Assembly (NCBI RefSeq): GCF_042477335.2
Contig: NC_091263.1
Coordinates: forward strand, 16,837,501 to 16,901,500
Direction: 5' to 3'
Length of the DNA stretch: 64,000 bases
From: Ovis canadensis
Lineage: Eukaryota > Chordata > Mammalia > Artiodactyla > Bovidae
Under the pieces are notes generated by a model. It worked only from the letters and a program-made list of their open reading frames with translations, ran no database searches and was not told the origin of the DNA. The first letter of the stretch is position 1, and every line of letters begins with the position of its first letter. Positions 19,658-31,050 of the stretch are shown here, in pieces. A program made the position numbers and the translations under genes.

Positions 19658-20974
19658 CATTTTCAGATCTCAAAACTTATTACAAAGCTATTCCTAGGAT
19701 AAAAATATACATAAGGGATCAATGGAATAGTACTGAGAGTCCATAAATAAAACCAAGTATCTATGATTCATTGATTTCCATCAAGGGTGATAGAACCTTT
19801 CAATGGGGGAAAGAACAGTCTCTTTAACAAATGGTGCTGAAAACTAGATAACCACATGCAAATGAATGAAATTGAATCGTCACGTAACTATATAAAAAAT
19901 AAACTCAAAATCAAAGAACTAAGCATGAAAAACCCAAACTGCAAAACTCAGGAGTAACCTTCATCACCATGGATTCGGCAATGCATTCTTAGCAATGACA
20001 TCAAAAGCACAAGAAACAAAAGAAAAAAAGATAGGCATACTGGACTTCACTAAGATTAAAGCATTTTGTGTGCCAAAGGGTACTATCAAAAGAGTGAAGA
20101 AGCCCACAAAATGAGAGAAAATACTTGTAAACCATATATCTGGTAGGAGCCAAGTATCTGGAATATATAAAGAACTCCTAAAATTCAGCAATAAAAGGAC
20201 AACAAAATTTAAAGTGTGCAAAAGAATTTAGATAGACATTTCTCCAAAGCAGGCACATAAATGGTCAACAAGCACATGAAAAGATACTCAACACAGTCAT
20301 CAGGGAAATGCAAATCAGAACAACAATGGGATACCTCTTCAAACTCAATAAGATGGCTATAATTTCTTTTTTTAAAGGAAGTTAGCAAGAATTGGCTAGG
20401 ATGTGAAAGAACTGGAATAAAACTTTGCTGGCGGGAATGAAAAATGATGTAGCCTCTATGGAAAGTAGTTTGTGGTTCCCCAGCAAGTTTAACAGAATTT
20501 CTATATGATCCAGAAATTCTACTCCCAGGAGCAAAGAAACGGAAAATAAGTGTTCAAACAAAAACTTATATATGAATATTCATAGCAGCAAGGTACTCAG
20601 GCGTAAAAAGGAATGAAGTACCGATGCATGCTACAAGGTAGACAAACCTTGAAAACATTAAGGAAGCCAAACCCAAAAGCCCACAGAGTATAGGATTTCG
20701 TTTAAATGAACTGTCCAGAATAGGCAAATTCGCAGAGATAGAAAACAGATTTGTAGTTTCCAGGGGAAGGCGGCAGGTATGGGGCTTTCTATTGGGGTAA
20801 TACAAGTTTTAGAACTAGATGGGTATGACAGTTGTAAATACCATGAATGAACTTAATGTCATTGAACCGCATTTTTTAAAGGGCTAAAATGGTAAATTTA
20901 TGCTATGGGTATGTTACCATCAAAAAGGAATCAAATATGAAAACGTACATTGAGAGAAATGCTTTCGTCCCTTG

Positions 20975-21240
20975 TCTGTTCCCTCCACCTGATTCCCTGT
21001 TTTACCCTGACTCTTAGGAGTAAACACTATAAAATTTTATTGTTTCCTTTTTCCTTACATATTTATGAAATACGAGCACATACACCTATATATTCTTATA
21101 GATGTCTTCCCCCCCAATAAAATCAACCATATTTTATATACTAATCTTAACTTTGTCTTTCTCAGTAAACAATATGTATACCCTGGAGATCTGAGATCAA
21201 CACATAGAGATGTTCCTCCTCTTTCACAGCTGCAGGCCCA
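20975..21240. repeat. possible ancient LINE 3' UTR-like fragment
   Basis: cttacatatttatgaaatac, the cttatagatgtc segment, ctcagtaaacaatatgtat and ggagatctgagatcaacaca resemble, in order, an old mammalian LINE 3' UTR block. The family cannot be fixed by eye. Confidence 0.4.
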
Positions 21241-21324
21241 CCACTATGAAAGCCCTCATTGCTCTAAAGACCCACCGAATACCATTCAACCTCTGAAAAA
21301 GAGTTATTACCCTTCTAATACAGA

Positions 21325-21438
21325 TGTTAGCTAAGGCTATGGTGGTAATCATTTTGCAATATTTAAGTGAATCAAATCAACGCCTCAAAGTTACACAAAG
21401 TTATATGTCAATTATATATCAATAAAACTGGGAAAAAA
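21325..21438 (+). mobile_element. old L1 3' tail
   Basis: ggtggtaatcattttgcaat followed by aaagttatatgtcaattata and tatcaataaaactggg match the end of old L1M elements. Only the tail is present. Confidence 0.6.
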
Positions 21439-23015
21439 AGAACGGAAAGTTCAGCACTTTTTCTCCCTTTATTTCCAATCTTAATAATTAGACCTGCTTT
21501 TCCTCAAAAGCCTAAAAGATCCAAATGACCCCAAAGCGAAATCCCCTACCAGGATGCAAAAGCAAGGTGATTAATTTCCTTGGGCTCTTCCTCCTCTACA
21601 CATCTTCCATGGCCTTCTCCTCACTACAGGAGCTATCGGGGATTGGTGATAGTGGTTGAGATTCTGCAGGATAGGAACCCTAACCCTTGCCATTTTAGCA
21701 GTTTATCCATATGGGAAAGTGAGTAGGAAGAGAGGGTAAGAAATGGGACATCTCCTCCTAGACTTTAGAATTTGTCATAGGATTCTCCAAACCCCAATCT
21801 TTGACTCTGAATCTTGAATGCATCAAGAAAAGGGGGTCAATCTTCATGGGATCCCAAGCATTTCAAATGGCTTCTCTCTTGCAAGCATCAAAGGAAACCA
21901 GCGATTCTCAGCTGCTTTTCTAATTCAAATCAGAAAAGAAAGCGGTTAGTAGCTTGTTGAAATAAACCCGATCGAACTCCAGATTTCAGCTACCATGAAA
22001 GAAATTATTTAACACAATGGGTGAACAAGTGAAAAGGAAATGACTTTGCACAAGGCACCATGGTTAGTCTCCTGACTCAGCACATTTTTTGGTGTAGAGG
22101 CACTCCACCTACAAGTCGGTTTCTGCTCACTTCCCATGGCTGCCTGCTGGGCTGAAGCGAAAGCAGGTGCCTCAGCTGCCTGTCTCCACCTGCTATTCCT
22201 TCCACAGCCGGGTCCACTCCGCCTCCTCGTGGTCCATAATCCCTCTCACACTGGGTTCTGTCTCTGCGGCCTCCCCCACAGGGCTGCATCCACAGCGCCG
22301 CCTTGAACGAAGGCTCTTCATTGGTTCTGCGTGATTCCTCATGGGTGTGTACCATGTGTGGAAATGCACCCCACGTTCACTGAAGGCCAGCTTTTTCTCC
22401 TGTGACCACTTCTGTTCTTCCTGGGCCAGTAGCTCTAAAGGCAGCTATGCAAGCAACGGCTAGGACCTGGCTGCACTCAGGAGGTGGGCGTAACATTTCT
22501 CTTTGCTGCTTCTCTTCCTGCAGGCCGTGGCCACCCTGGGCCTTGAGCCTCTGCATGTATTTGACTTCCTCTATCTTGAGGCTGAAGAAGTCAAAGGCAG
22601 GTTGAACAGGGAGGCAGGGAGAAGGCCAGAAGGTCTGGTGCTGGGGGGAACAAGTGCACCGGCGTGCTCAGCAGTGGCTCCGTGGGGGCCCCAGGTTCCA
22701 GGGCTGGGTTTGGAGCCCTGCTCGGCACATAGAACTCTCTAGGGCCTCCCTGAAGGGTGGGGTAGAGATGTACGTCTAGGAGATTAGTTAGGTTGATAAA
22801 TAGATCAGTGGATAGGTATTCGGGATATACATATGGGATCACCTGGACTTGCCTGTAGAATCAAATGAGAAGACTTATTTTCTCCGGTAGTGGTTGATTA
22901 CTACATTATTTTCTTAAAATTGCTAGTTTTGAGTTAACTATCTAATTTTTTTTTTCTGTTAATGATGCTACCGTGTTGCTAACAAGATTCTAAATTTTAA
23001 AAAGAAAACAAAATC
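21439..23015. other. unassigned sequence, partly G+C-richer
   Basis: About 1.6 kb without a recognised repeat. The part around 22070-22760 is G+C-richer than its surroundings and contains a pyrimidine tract followed by cag near 22498-22523, but no credible exon could be supported. It is one of the few long stretches not explained by mobile elements. Confidence 0.4.
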
Positions 23016-23353
23016 AATCCAGAGAGAGAGAGAGATTTTAAGGAATTGGCCTACCTGATTGCAGTATTTGGCGAGTCTGAAATCTGCAGTGCAGGTTGGC
23101 AGGTTAGAAGCTGTAGATTTAAGGCAGAATTTCTTCTTCTCCAGGGAACCTCAGTTTTTGCTCTGAAGGCTTTCAACTGATTGGATGAAGCCCACCTACA
23201 TTATCGAGGGGTAACTTCTTCACTTAAAGTCAACGGAATATAGATGTTAACCACATCTACAAAAATACCTTCACAGCAGCACCCAGGTTAGCGTTTGATT
23301 AAATAAGTGCGTATTGTAGCCTAACCAAGTTGACACGTAAAATTAAGCATCAC
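23016..23353 (-). mobile_element. ERVL-type solitary LTR (MLT2-like)
   Basis: The blocks gagagagagagattttaagg with ggcctacct, gaaatctgcagtgcaggttg, ctttcaactgattggatgaa and caagttgacacgtaaaatta follow an old ERVL-related LTR, here in reverse orientation. No internal retroviral genes are adjacent, so it is a solitary, long-inactive LTR. The subfamily name is from memory. Confidence 0.6.
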
Positions 23354-23943
23354 ACCTTCTCATCTGATTTATAAATACCCCAAAGGCTGGAACAGCAGCT
23401 ACGTGGAGGACTTGGTGTGTCCTGCTGCCATCCATCTACCTCAATTATTTCTGGCCTATGTGTCTTCTTCTGGAGACATCTGATATCTTTCAAAGTTCCA
23501 ATCTGCTTTCATTTTTAGCTCAAGGTCTTTTCTTCCTGGTCTATGCAGGAATATGCCTTGCCTGGTCCCCAGCTCTGTAGCTAGTCAGACTTTTGTCTGG
23601 TAGCGAGAACGGTATGAGACTTTGTAGCGATTGTTGCTGCCATTACCTCCGTGCACTATCATGTGGGTTGTGTAGTACACAGCTCTGGGCAGTGAGATTT
23701 ATATCCTAGGCAGTGTGAATGCTAACCTGTAGAGGAGCAGAGTGTAGAGGTTTACAACCCCACACAGAGGGTTGCAATTTCCAGACAGCTGTCCATCCAA
23801 CCATCCATCCATCCATCCATTACCTCGTTTGTCTCATGACTGCTGCCTTAGCCATTTCTGGAGGGACTCCACATTCAACACTTCATTCTTTTGGGAAGAC
23901 CAAAGTATGGTGAGACCGTGTGAGCTTACGAATACTTGATTTG
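23354..23943. other. unassigned sequence with a short (CATC)n
   Basis: No gene or interspersed repeat recognised. A short tetranucleotide run, ccatccatccatccatcc, lies within about 23790-23822. Confidence 0.5.
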
Positions 23944-24163
23944 CGTGTGCTAAGTCGCTCAGTCATGTCTGACTCTTTGTGACCCTATAGACCATAGCCG
24001 GCCAGGCTCCTCTGTCCATGGGATTCTCCAGGCAAGAATACTGGAGTGGGTTGCCATGCCCTCCTGCAAGGGATCTTCCCAACCCAAGGACAGAACCCTT
24101 GTCTCTTACATCTACCTACACTGGCAGGCAGGGTCTTTACCACTAGTACCACCTGGGAAGCCC
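23944..24163 (-). mobile_element. Bov-tA SINE
   Basis: Complete antisense copy from gctaagtcgctcagtcatgt to cacctgggaagccc. It abuts a second Bov-tA of the same orientation after only four bases. Confidence 0.93.
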
Positions 24164-24167
24164 AAGG

Positions 24168-24377
24168 TGAAAGTGAAGTTGCTCAGTTGTGTCTGACTTT
24201 TTGCAACCCCATGGACTGTATAGCCTATCAGGGCTCCTCTGTAGATGGGATTTTCCAGGCAAGAATATTGGAATGGGTTGCCATTTCCTTCTCCAGGAGA
24301 ACGTCCTGACCCAGGGATTGAACCCAGGTCTCCTGCATTGTAGGTAGACTTTTACATCTGAGCCACCAGGGAAGCCC
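24168..24377 (-). mobile_element. Bov-tA SINE
   Basis: Complete antisense copy from tgaaagtgaagttgctcagt to gagccaccagggaagccc. It forms a head-to-tail pair with the copy at 23944-24163. They are separate subtypes judging by sequence, so tandem insertion is more likely than duplication. Confidence 0.93.
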
Positions 24378-25699
24378 AAGGGCAAGTTTAAATCCAACTT
24401 CATTCTTAAACCCTCAGGGTAAATAAGTTCAGCCGATTTTCCCTGAAGGCAGATCTTGATAAGCATATAAGACAGGTAACAAGCCTGACAAAGAATTTGA
24501 GAGTATTCTTTGAAAGCAGAAATTCATGAAAACACACTTCACAGATTTCTCTACAGTTAACCTTGTCCTACACTGCTATTAGATGAATTTTGACTGTATT
24601 TCTCTGAAAGAAGTACTAGAAACTAACCTCTCTCCTAAACCACTGCTTATAGTATTTTTCTCTTTCACCAGCAAATCATTCAGCAAACACTGACTGGGTA
24701 CCTTTCATGAGTCAGGCACTGTATGGGCCCCAGTCCTTCTTTTCTTGGAGAGAGAAGTTTCCAAGTCTAGTCTCCCATTCAAATCCTGCCCCCTAATTTC
24801 TAGTAACGACCTTTATCCCAAATGCCTGAAGATACTGATAGTCTATGGGCTGAGAGATAGAAATATTTCTGGTTTACTATAAAATGTAGGTCCTAGGCAC
24901 ACGGAGCATTACTGAATGGGGCCGTGGAAGCATTCAACTTAATACACAGACTGGACAGAAGGCAGGCAACACGTGTGGCTGTCCGAAGGAGCAATAAAAG
25001 GTCAGGTAATGTGTGCTAATGACACAGATGAACCGAAGGAAAAAGAGATGGAGCTAGATGATTTCTGTAAGCTTTATGCTTCCTTTCAGCAACAAGTTTA
25101 TTAGGTGTAAATTGATTTTGGCAATACTTTTACATATAGTTTCCTTTTCCTGAGAATTTGGAAAAGTACAAATCACAGCTCTTCTGGGACTTGAGAGACC
25201 AATCTGTGGGTTGCTATTGCAAGAGCAATAAGTTAGACCATCTCTCCCTCTAGAAATCTATTTCCCACTTGTTCTAGGGTAGTTTTAAGGACTCTTACAA
25301 AAACACATGGATTGTACCAAGGTTAGAAAAGAAAAATTGGTGAAAAATGTAAGAAATGCAAAAATGAAAAGACCCTGTGAGTCTACAGCTTGCAGATGGC
25401 TTTCTATTTTGTTGAACTTATCTATAAGAATGTTGTTTCTCGCAAGTTGCCATTTGTATAATTTCGTTTTTTCTAATAACCATATCTTCTCCATGTTTTA
25501 CATCTTTGAAGTTTCTTTTACAAAAAGATGGTATCTTAGATAAATAAAACATAGTAATTGAGTGCCTATAACTAAAGTCAGACCTTATTTGGCGTTTCAT
25601 ATGTATGTCAACCAGATGTTCAGTTGCTTCTCGTGTCCACGTTTTGTTTTTATAACTGGAATGATAAGTTTCTTAAGGAAAAGAGAGTCCCTAATAGTG
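24378..25699. other. unassigned sequence with a small L2-like fragment
   Basis: At 24670-24740 the run attcagcaaacactgactgg and gtcaggcactgtatgggcc resembles an old L2/MIR-type repeat. The rest, about 1.2 kb, shows no repeat or exon I can support. Confidence 0.45.
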
Positions 25700-25885
25700 C
25701 TGGGCCCTTTATATGCACTGTTTTATTATGAATTCTTTCAATAACTCTCTGTGGCGGGTTGTTCTTACTCTACAAACAAGGAAATTGAGGCTCAAGGAGG
25801 TAAGGTCCTATAGCAAATTTAGAAGTAGAATCAGGACCTAAGCTCAAATCTGCCTCCAGTATCTGTTCTCTCCCAACTGTTTTAG
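25700..25885 (-). mobile_element. MIR SINE
   Basis: Antisense MIR: actctctgtggcgggttgtt, caaggaaattgaggctcaag, gtagaatcaggacctaagct. The order of blocks matches MIR. Confidence 0.75.
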
Positions 25886-25929
25886 TCAGCATCTGCTATC
25901 TCAAAGTCATAGATCAGACCTACTATTGA

Positions 25930-25996
25930 TTTGGGGTTCCCCATAAAATTTCTGCTCCTTCTATGTACAGAGTAGGTGCTCAATAAATTCTTGTTA
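25930..25996 (+). repeat. L2/MIR-like 3' tail
   Basis: gtacagagtaggtgctcaat followed by aaattcttg is the typical 3' end of L2-type repeats. It directly precedes the BovB tail. Confidence 0.45.
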
Positions 25997-26310
25997 ATTC
26001 AGTTCAATTCAGTCACTCAGTCGTGTCTGAGTCTTTGCGACCCCATGGATTGAAGCACGCCAGGCTTCCCTGTCCATCACCAACTCCCAGAGCTCGCTCA
26101 AACTCACGTCCATTGAGTCAGAGATGCCATCCAACCATTTCATCCTCTGTTATCCCCTTCTCCTCCTGCCTTCAATCTTTTCCAGTATCGGGGTCTTTTC
26201 AAATGAGTCAGTTCTTTGCATCAGGTGGCCAGAGTACTGGAGCTTGAGCTTCAGCATCAGTCCTTTCAATGAGTATTCAGGACTGATTTCCTTTAGGATT
26301 GACAATTGAA
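25997..26310 (-). mobile_element. BovB 3' end, 5' truncated
   Basis: Begins with the BovB tail (ttcagttcaattcagtcact) and continues through ccatcaccaactcccagagc and caatgagtattcaggactga. About 310 bases; non-coding in practice, with only a few C-terminal ORF codons decayed beyond use. Confidence 0.93.
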
Positions 26311-27655
26311 AGAATGATTTCTATCTCATGACCTTTTATAGAGCAATCTAGTTGACATGGGACCAACTTTGATTTCTACTTTTTTTATTCTGGTTCAACC
26401 TCTTTGGGATGACTTAACTATGTTGGAACTGCCAAGAAGAGAAAAAGTAAAAAGTAGAGAGCCTCTTGAAGGGCAAATCATGCCTTTTAACTCCCCCACT
26501 TTTTGCTGAAAGGGTCTTTTTGCTAAGCCCAGGGTTGTAGGAGTAACTCTCTGTGGGGAGGTGAAGGTGGGGGTCTATGTGGTTTTGACAAGGGTGGGCT
26601 AGAATTTACCCTGGAAATCTTGACTAAAATGTTTTTGTGGGTCCCGGGCACAGTTAGGTTCACACCTAGGAAACTCTCTGAGGGTAAAGCCACAGCCTGG
26701 TTAAATTGGGTGACTCACAAGTGCGAAGGTTCATATTTTAGCACCTGGCAGTCAGAGGCAGAATTAAACCACTTAAAAATGAACCCTGATGAAAACTCAG
26801 AAGCATTGCAGGGGCTCCAGGCCATGGCATATATTAGACTCTTAATTGCAACAAAGAACTCAGTTACCATCTAGTTCATTGTTGATTTTGTTAAAGAAAT
26901 ATGAAGTGACAACTCTAGGTGGGCGAGTTGAGCCTTTGTGTCCTGTCCTCAGGTCATATTCTGTGCTCAAATGGATCTGATGTCAGGAGCCCCTCCTAAA
27001 AAGTAGGTTCACTGTAATATTTACTGGATAGGCTTGCGACAGGGCAATTTTGAGGCCCTGAAAGTTATAATAGATATTTTAAAAAGAAATGCAAGCCTCA
27101 GAGACTTGCAGAGGTAAGAAAATAATTACAGTTGTACGAGTACACCTAAAATTCAGTACTTAGTTTGTTTAAGGACAGGAAAAAAAATGCAATTTTGTGT
27201 ATTGGGGGATGGTTTGAGGAGGGGAGGCCCTACTGTGTGCTAGTGTCCTGTTAGCCATAGCCACCTCCCTGAGCAGAGAAGACAAAGGAGTTGGTAACTG
27301 CAGCTCACCATACTTCAGCACCCTTCTGCCTGGGAGAATTTGCAGATTTCTTAGAACTTCTGTTTAATTTTTAACATCTCTGGTGGTTTAACATTCTTTT
27401 GGTGGTTATTCCAGGGCCATCAGTTTATAAACATGATGGAAGTAATGAAAATGAGAGTGATTTTATTGCCGACTTGTGGAGATGTGTGCTTGTAGTTCAG
27501 CCAAGTACACTGCCTCCTTAGCCAGCACTGTGGCTCTACAAGCTTATGCTTTATAGTTTTTTTTTTTTTAAACACAAGCTATTTAGATTTCCCTCCTTTT
27601 ACAACTTTTCAGAATATTGTCTTGTCGTACAGTTTGAGATACTGACTTTTATAGT
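26311..27655. other. unassigned sequence
   Basis: About 1.3 kb with no repeat family recognised. A single T run lies near 27560. The open frame at 26620-26874 has no motif I recognise. Confidence 0.4.
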
Positions 27656-27997
27656 AAATATTGAAGCTTATTTTTAATTGATTTTAATTGGAGTATAGTT
27701 GCTTTACAATGTTGTGTTAGCTTCTGCTGTACAACAAAGTGAATCTGTTATGCATATGTGTATATATATATATACACACACATCTATTCTTTTTAAGATT
27801 TCTCTTTCAATTTAGGTCACCACAAAGCATTAAATAGAGTTACTTGTGCTGTAAAGTAGGTTTTTACTAGCTATGTTTTATATCAATAGTGTATATGTGT
27901 CAATCCTAATCTCCCAATTCATCCTACCCCACCCCTGCCCTCTTGGTAACCATAAATTTATTTTCTACTCCTTTGACTCTGTTTCTGCTTTGCATTA
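27656..27997 (-). mobile_element. artiodactyl L1 3' end
   Basis: Antisense: gattttaattggagtatagt, gttgtgttagcttctgctgt, a (TA)n/(CA)n stretch near 27760-27785, ctcccaattcatcctacccc and cttggtaaccataaatttat. It is 5' truncated. Confidence 0.9.
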
Positions 27998-28109
27998 ACT
28001 AAGGTTGTGTAGTAGCACGGATGCCAAGCTTCTGTCTCTAAGGTTCTTGGTTCCTTGGAGAAATAAAAGAAATGAGAATTGGATCTGCATTAAATTTAAT
28101 CGTTTCAAT

Positions 28110-28235
28110 CTATTTTTCTTACTGGACTTCAAGCTCTGTGCGGAGAATCACGTCCGATTTTGTTTCTCTCACAGTGCCTGGGGAATGATATGAATATCTG
28201 GTTAGCTAAAGAATGAATTAATGAATAAGGCAGGG
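28110..28235 (+). mobile_element. L2-like 3' end
   Basis: actggacttcaagctctgtg, tctcacagtgcctgggga and gaatgaattaatgaataagg follow the L2 3' end in order. Confidence 0.55.
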
Positions 28236-29748
28236 GAGGAACTGTGCCTGCCTGTCGTATCTGCATTCTGAAGTGGAGACCTTGGTACTAGTATATGCTC
28301 AATAAACAATAACAGAATTGGATATCTTCCTGGAGCTCAAAACATCAAGTTGCTAGGTTTCATGAAATTCAGCAATTACGTATTATATATTATTGATTTT
28401 TAGAGACAGTGTTTCAGGTTGGTGCCTCCCAGATGCAAGGGCCCGCAACAAGGAGGTGCCTCTATAGGTGCTGTGTCCTTGCCCGGCTTTGGAAGGCTCA
28501 ACCCCTGGCCTGTTTACTTTGACTCTTATGACTCTGTACTGAGTGTATTCAAAAATCAAATCCATTTTTCTTCAGTTGCAGGAATGGGGTGAAGTGGGAA
28601 ATCTATACCTTGGAGCCATATTACAGAAACCAGAAGCACCTAAACTACAGCCCCCTGGGGACAGTGTAATGGACAGTGAGGGACAACGGATGATGGTCTA
28701 AAGGCTCAGGAGGTGCCTGCTTTGCCAGAAACCATGACTGGCTTAACTTCTTTGTCTTTCTCTCTTTGTCTATAACAGGGACATCTTTTGAAGAAAAACA
28801 GTATCAAGGAAATCATGTCCAGGGTAGAAAAAACATTATAGCTAGATGATATATACATCTGTTTGCAAACATACAATCACATGGTGAATTCCAGTTTGCT
28901 TAGAAGTCACTTCTTCTTCTTTTTTTTTTTTTTAGAAGTCACTTCTTAAGGATGAATTTCCAATGCTTTGTTAGAGATCTTGGAAATTCAAATGCAAGTA
29001 TTTCCCATTCCATCTGTTAAAGGAACCTATGCCGCTGTCTAACAGCCTTATTTGATGCATTATAAACTGAAGTTCACGATTTATTCTGTTTTTTCCCTTT
29101 TTCTTCCTATTCCAGGCAAGATAACATTTGTCAACTCAATCTCCAAGTTCTGTAGGACTCTTTTGCCTCCCTGTCATCCAACGTGCAATACTTTGATCTA
29201 ATTGAAATACTTTCCCAATGTGCTATCAAAGAAACTCTAACCATTACACATCAACAGCATACAGGAAACCACCATCTTGATGTTAGAAAAGAAACAGGAT
29301 GTACTGCTTATCTCTGGGCCACCAAGATTTCTGAAGCACTTACCTACTCTGCTGGGCTCAGGCTTTGACACCAAAGCTGTCATATCATTTATGGCATTTC
29401 CCAAGATTTAACCTAGTTCTTTATAACACCACTGCAAAAGTTCACATGCCAGGAAAATGGGTAGTTCTTAAAACAATTCAACATCAAATAAAAACTCTGT
29501 AGTGTTTTTGAATTACAGCTTCATGTGAAGAGGAGGATCTGACACGTATACAGTAGGAACTAAATCCTGGAAGACACATATAAGCGCACAAATACACACA
29601 CACTTTGGGAAAGAAGATGGAATGAGAGGTACCATAGGACAGAGCTGCTTGCTTTAGGTGGTGGACACGGGACAAGAGTTTTACCCGTTTGTTTCTGCTT
29701 ATCTGCTTACCATTGTATCCAGTAAGCCTATATTACTTTTGTAATGGG
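28236..29748. other. unassigned sequence
   Basis: About 1.5 kb without gene or recognised repeat, apart from the poly(T) insertion at 28916-28932. The open frame at 29183-29368 has no known motif. Confidence 0.4.
28916..28932 (-). repeat. poly(T)-only insertion between 15-bp direct repeats
   Basis: Seventeen bases (cttct then T12) lie between perfect copies of tagaagtcacttctt at 28901-28915 and 28933-28947. Read on the minus strand, the next-upstream bases plus the repeat give tt/aagaagt, which fits the L1 endonuclease preference TTTT/AA. The simplest reading is target-primed insertion of only a poly(A) tail. Confidence 0.7.
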
Positions 29749-29968
29749 TGTGCATGCTAAGCTGTTCAGTCGTGTCTGACTCTTTGTAACCCTATGGACT
29801 GTAGCCCGCCAGTCTTCTCTGTCCCTGGGATTCTCCAGGCAAGAATGCTGGATTGGGTTGCCATGCCCTCCTCCAGGGAATCTTCCCAACCCAGGGATCG
29901 AACCCAGGTCTCTACATCTCCCACGTTGACAGGTGAGTTCTTTAGCACCAGTGCCACCTGGGAAGCCT
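29749..29968 (-). mobile_element. Bov-tA SINE
   Basis: Complete antisense copy from gtgcatgctaagctgttcag to gccacctgggaagcc. The word taatggg at 29742-29748 and 29974-29980 is a likely target-site duplication. Confidence 0.92.
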
Positions 29969-30034
29969 GTGTATAATGGGAAAAGATTGTAAAGAGAAAT
30001 ATTATTGAAAACTATATTAAACAAAACCCTAGTC

Positions 30035-30180
30035 CTCAGCAGGCATTCCGTATTGAATTTTGATTGCAGTCTATGCACCATAATTTGATAAAGGAAGAAA
30101 CCAAGGCTCAGAGCAGTAAATTTCTCACTCACAGTCTAGGGGTAGAGGTGGGCAGGAAGCTATGGGAAGCCTGGATTAGA
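30035..30180 (-). mobile_element. MIR-like fragment
   Basis: aggaagaaaccaaggctcag and gagcagtaaatttctcactc resemble antisense MIR. Diverged. Confidence 0.45.
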
Positions 30181-30187
30181 ATCTCAG

Positions 30188-30285
30188 ATAGATACTATAC
30201 TTCAATAAGACAAAAGACAAAGAAAAAAAAAAACCCACAGCATTGTAAATCAACTATACTTCAATGAAAATTTTTTTAAAGAGAG
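30188..30285 (+). mobile_element. two consecutive L1 3' tails
   Basis: tactatacttcaataagaca runs into an A stretch ending near 30233. A second tail then starts at cagcattgtaaatcaactat and has its own A/T-rich end near 30280. Both are only the last tens of bases of ruminant L1 elements. Confidence 0.65.
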
Positions 30286-30839
30286 AGCCTATTGTTAAAA
30301 AAAATAGTAATAATCTCGGGTAGGAGCTCTGTGTATTACCAGTGTAGTTACTCTTGCTTAATGTACATGGGGGTAGATCTCAAGATTGAAAACCACTTTA
30401 AGATTTTCTTTAAGAGTTCACTGGAAGGAAAGTGCAATTTTCTTAAAAAGTGTGATCAAATATCCTGTCCCCCTTGACTTGAATCGGCCTGATGATAAGA
30501 AAGCAAGTTTCCTCTTCCCTGGCAATGGGTGAGCTCAGTTACCCTATCCCAAGGGGGCTGGTCTAATAGGCAGACTTGAGGCCTGGTGTCTGTCTTCTCC
30601 ACTGACAACCTGAAACAGGCATTGTCCACTGAGAAATGCCTAAACCCAGAGGCGGGGGAAGAGGGTGGGGAAAATACCTTTCCAGGAAAAGGAAAAGAGA
30701 AAACCAGATTTTGATGCTATGAACAGAGTCAAAAATAAAACACAATAACCTTGTGGGAGAGATTTTATTTTTAAATTCCAACTTGCAGCTGAGTAAACTA
30801 CCATTGGAGAGTTGAAACATTTATCAAAGATGATAACTG
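30286..30839. other. unassigned sequence
   Basis: No repeat or gene recognised in about 0.55 kb. Confidence 0.4.
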
Positions 30840-31041
30840 GGCTTCCCAGATGGCTCAATGGTCAACCTGCCTGTCAGCGCAGGAGGCAAAAGAGACACAG
30901 GTTTGATCCCCGGGTCGGGAAGACCCCCTGGAGAAGGAAACAGCAGCCCACTCCAGTATTCTTGCCTGGGAAATCCCATGGACAGAGGAGCCTGGGGGCT
31001 ACAGTCCACAGGGTCGCAGAGTTGGACACGACTGAGCAGGC
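30840..31041 (+). mobile_element. Bov-tA SINE
   Basis: Head gggcttcccagatggctcaa, B-box-like ggtttgatccccgggt, body ccactccagtattcttgcct, end gttggacacgactgagcagg. Imperfect flanking 13-mers (aaagatgataact before, caagatcatagct after) suggest an aged target-site duplication. Confidence 0.93.
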
Positions 31042-31050
31042 AAGATCATA

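Larger units (their letters stand above)
14364..20935 (+). mobile_element. L1M ORF2-to-3' end, split by BovB-2
   Basis: Two collinear halves of one old L1. The first, 14364-14889, has ccagaagttgaatctttgaa, actaccaaaactgacccaag and caatatcccttttgaatata. The second, from 18743 to about 20935, has gctaaaaggattatccacca, aacccacagctaacataatc, aaacaaagtcaatacagaaa, aacaaatggtgctgaaaact, cttggaaaacattaag-type text, and a 3' UTR with gaatggacttaatgtc-like sequence. The ORF2 frame is broken throughout; one surviving piece is at 19460-19657. Removing BovB-2 and one target-site copy restores continuity at aaactgaatccag. Confidence 0.9.

Noticed and set aside
22403-22742. A possible exon: a pyrimidine tract and cag near 22498-22523 followed by an open frame beginning AVATLGLEPLHVF
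   Set aside because: The downstream donor candidate (cag/gttgaa) is weak, the protein is not recognisable, and single acceptor-like sites are common by chance.
23016-23353. Possible complete endogenous retrovirus
   Set aside because: Only a solitary LTR-like sequence is present; no internal genes or second LTR are seen nearby. The same applies to 47655-47992.
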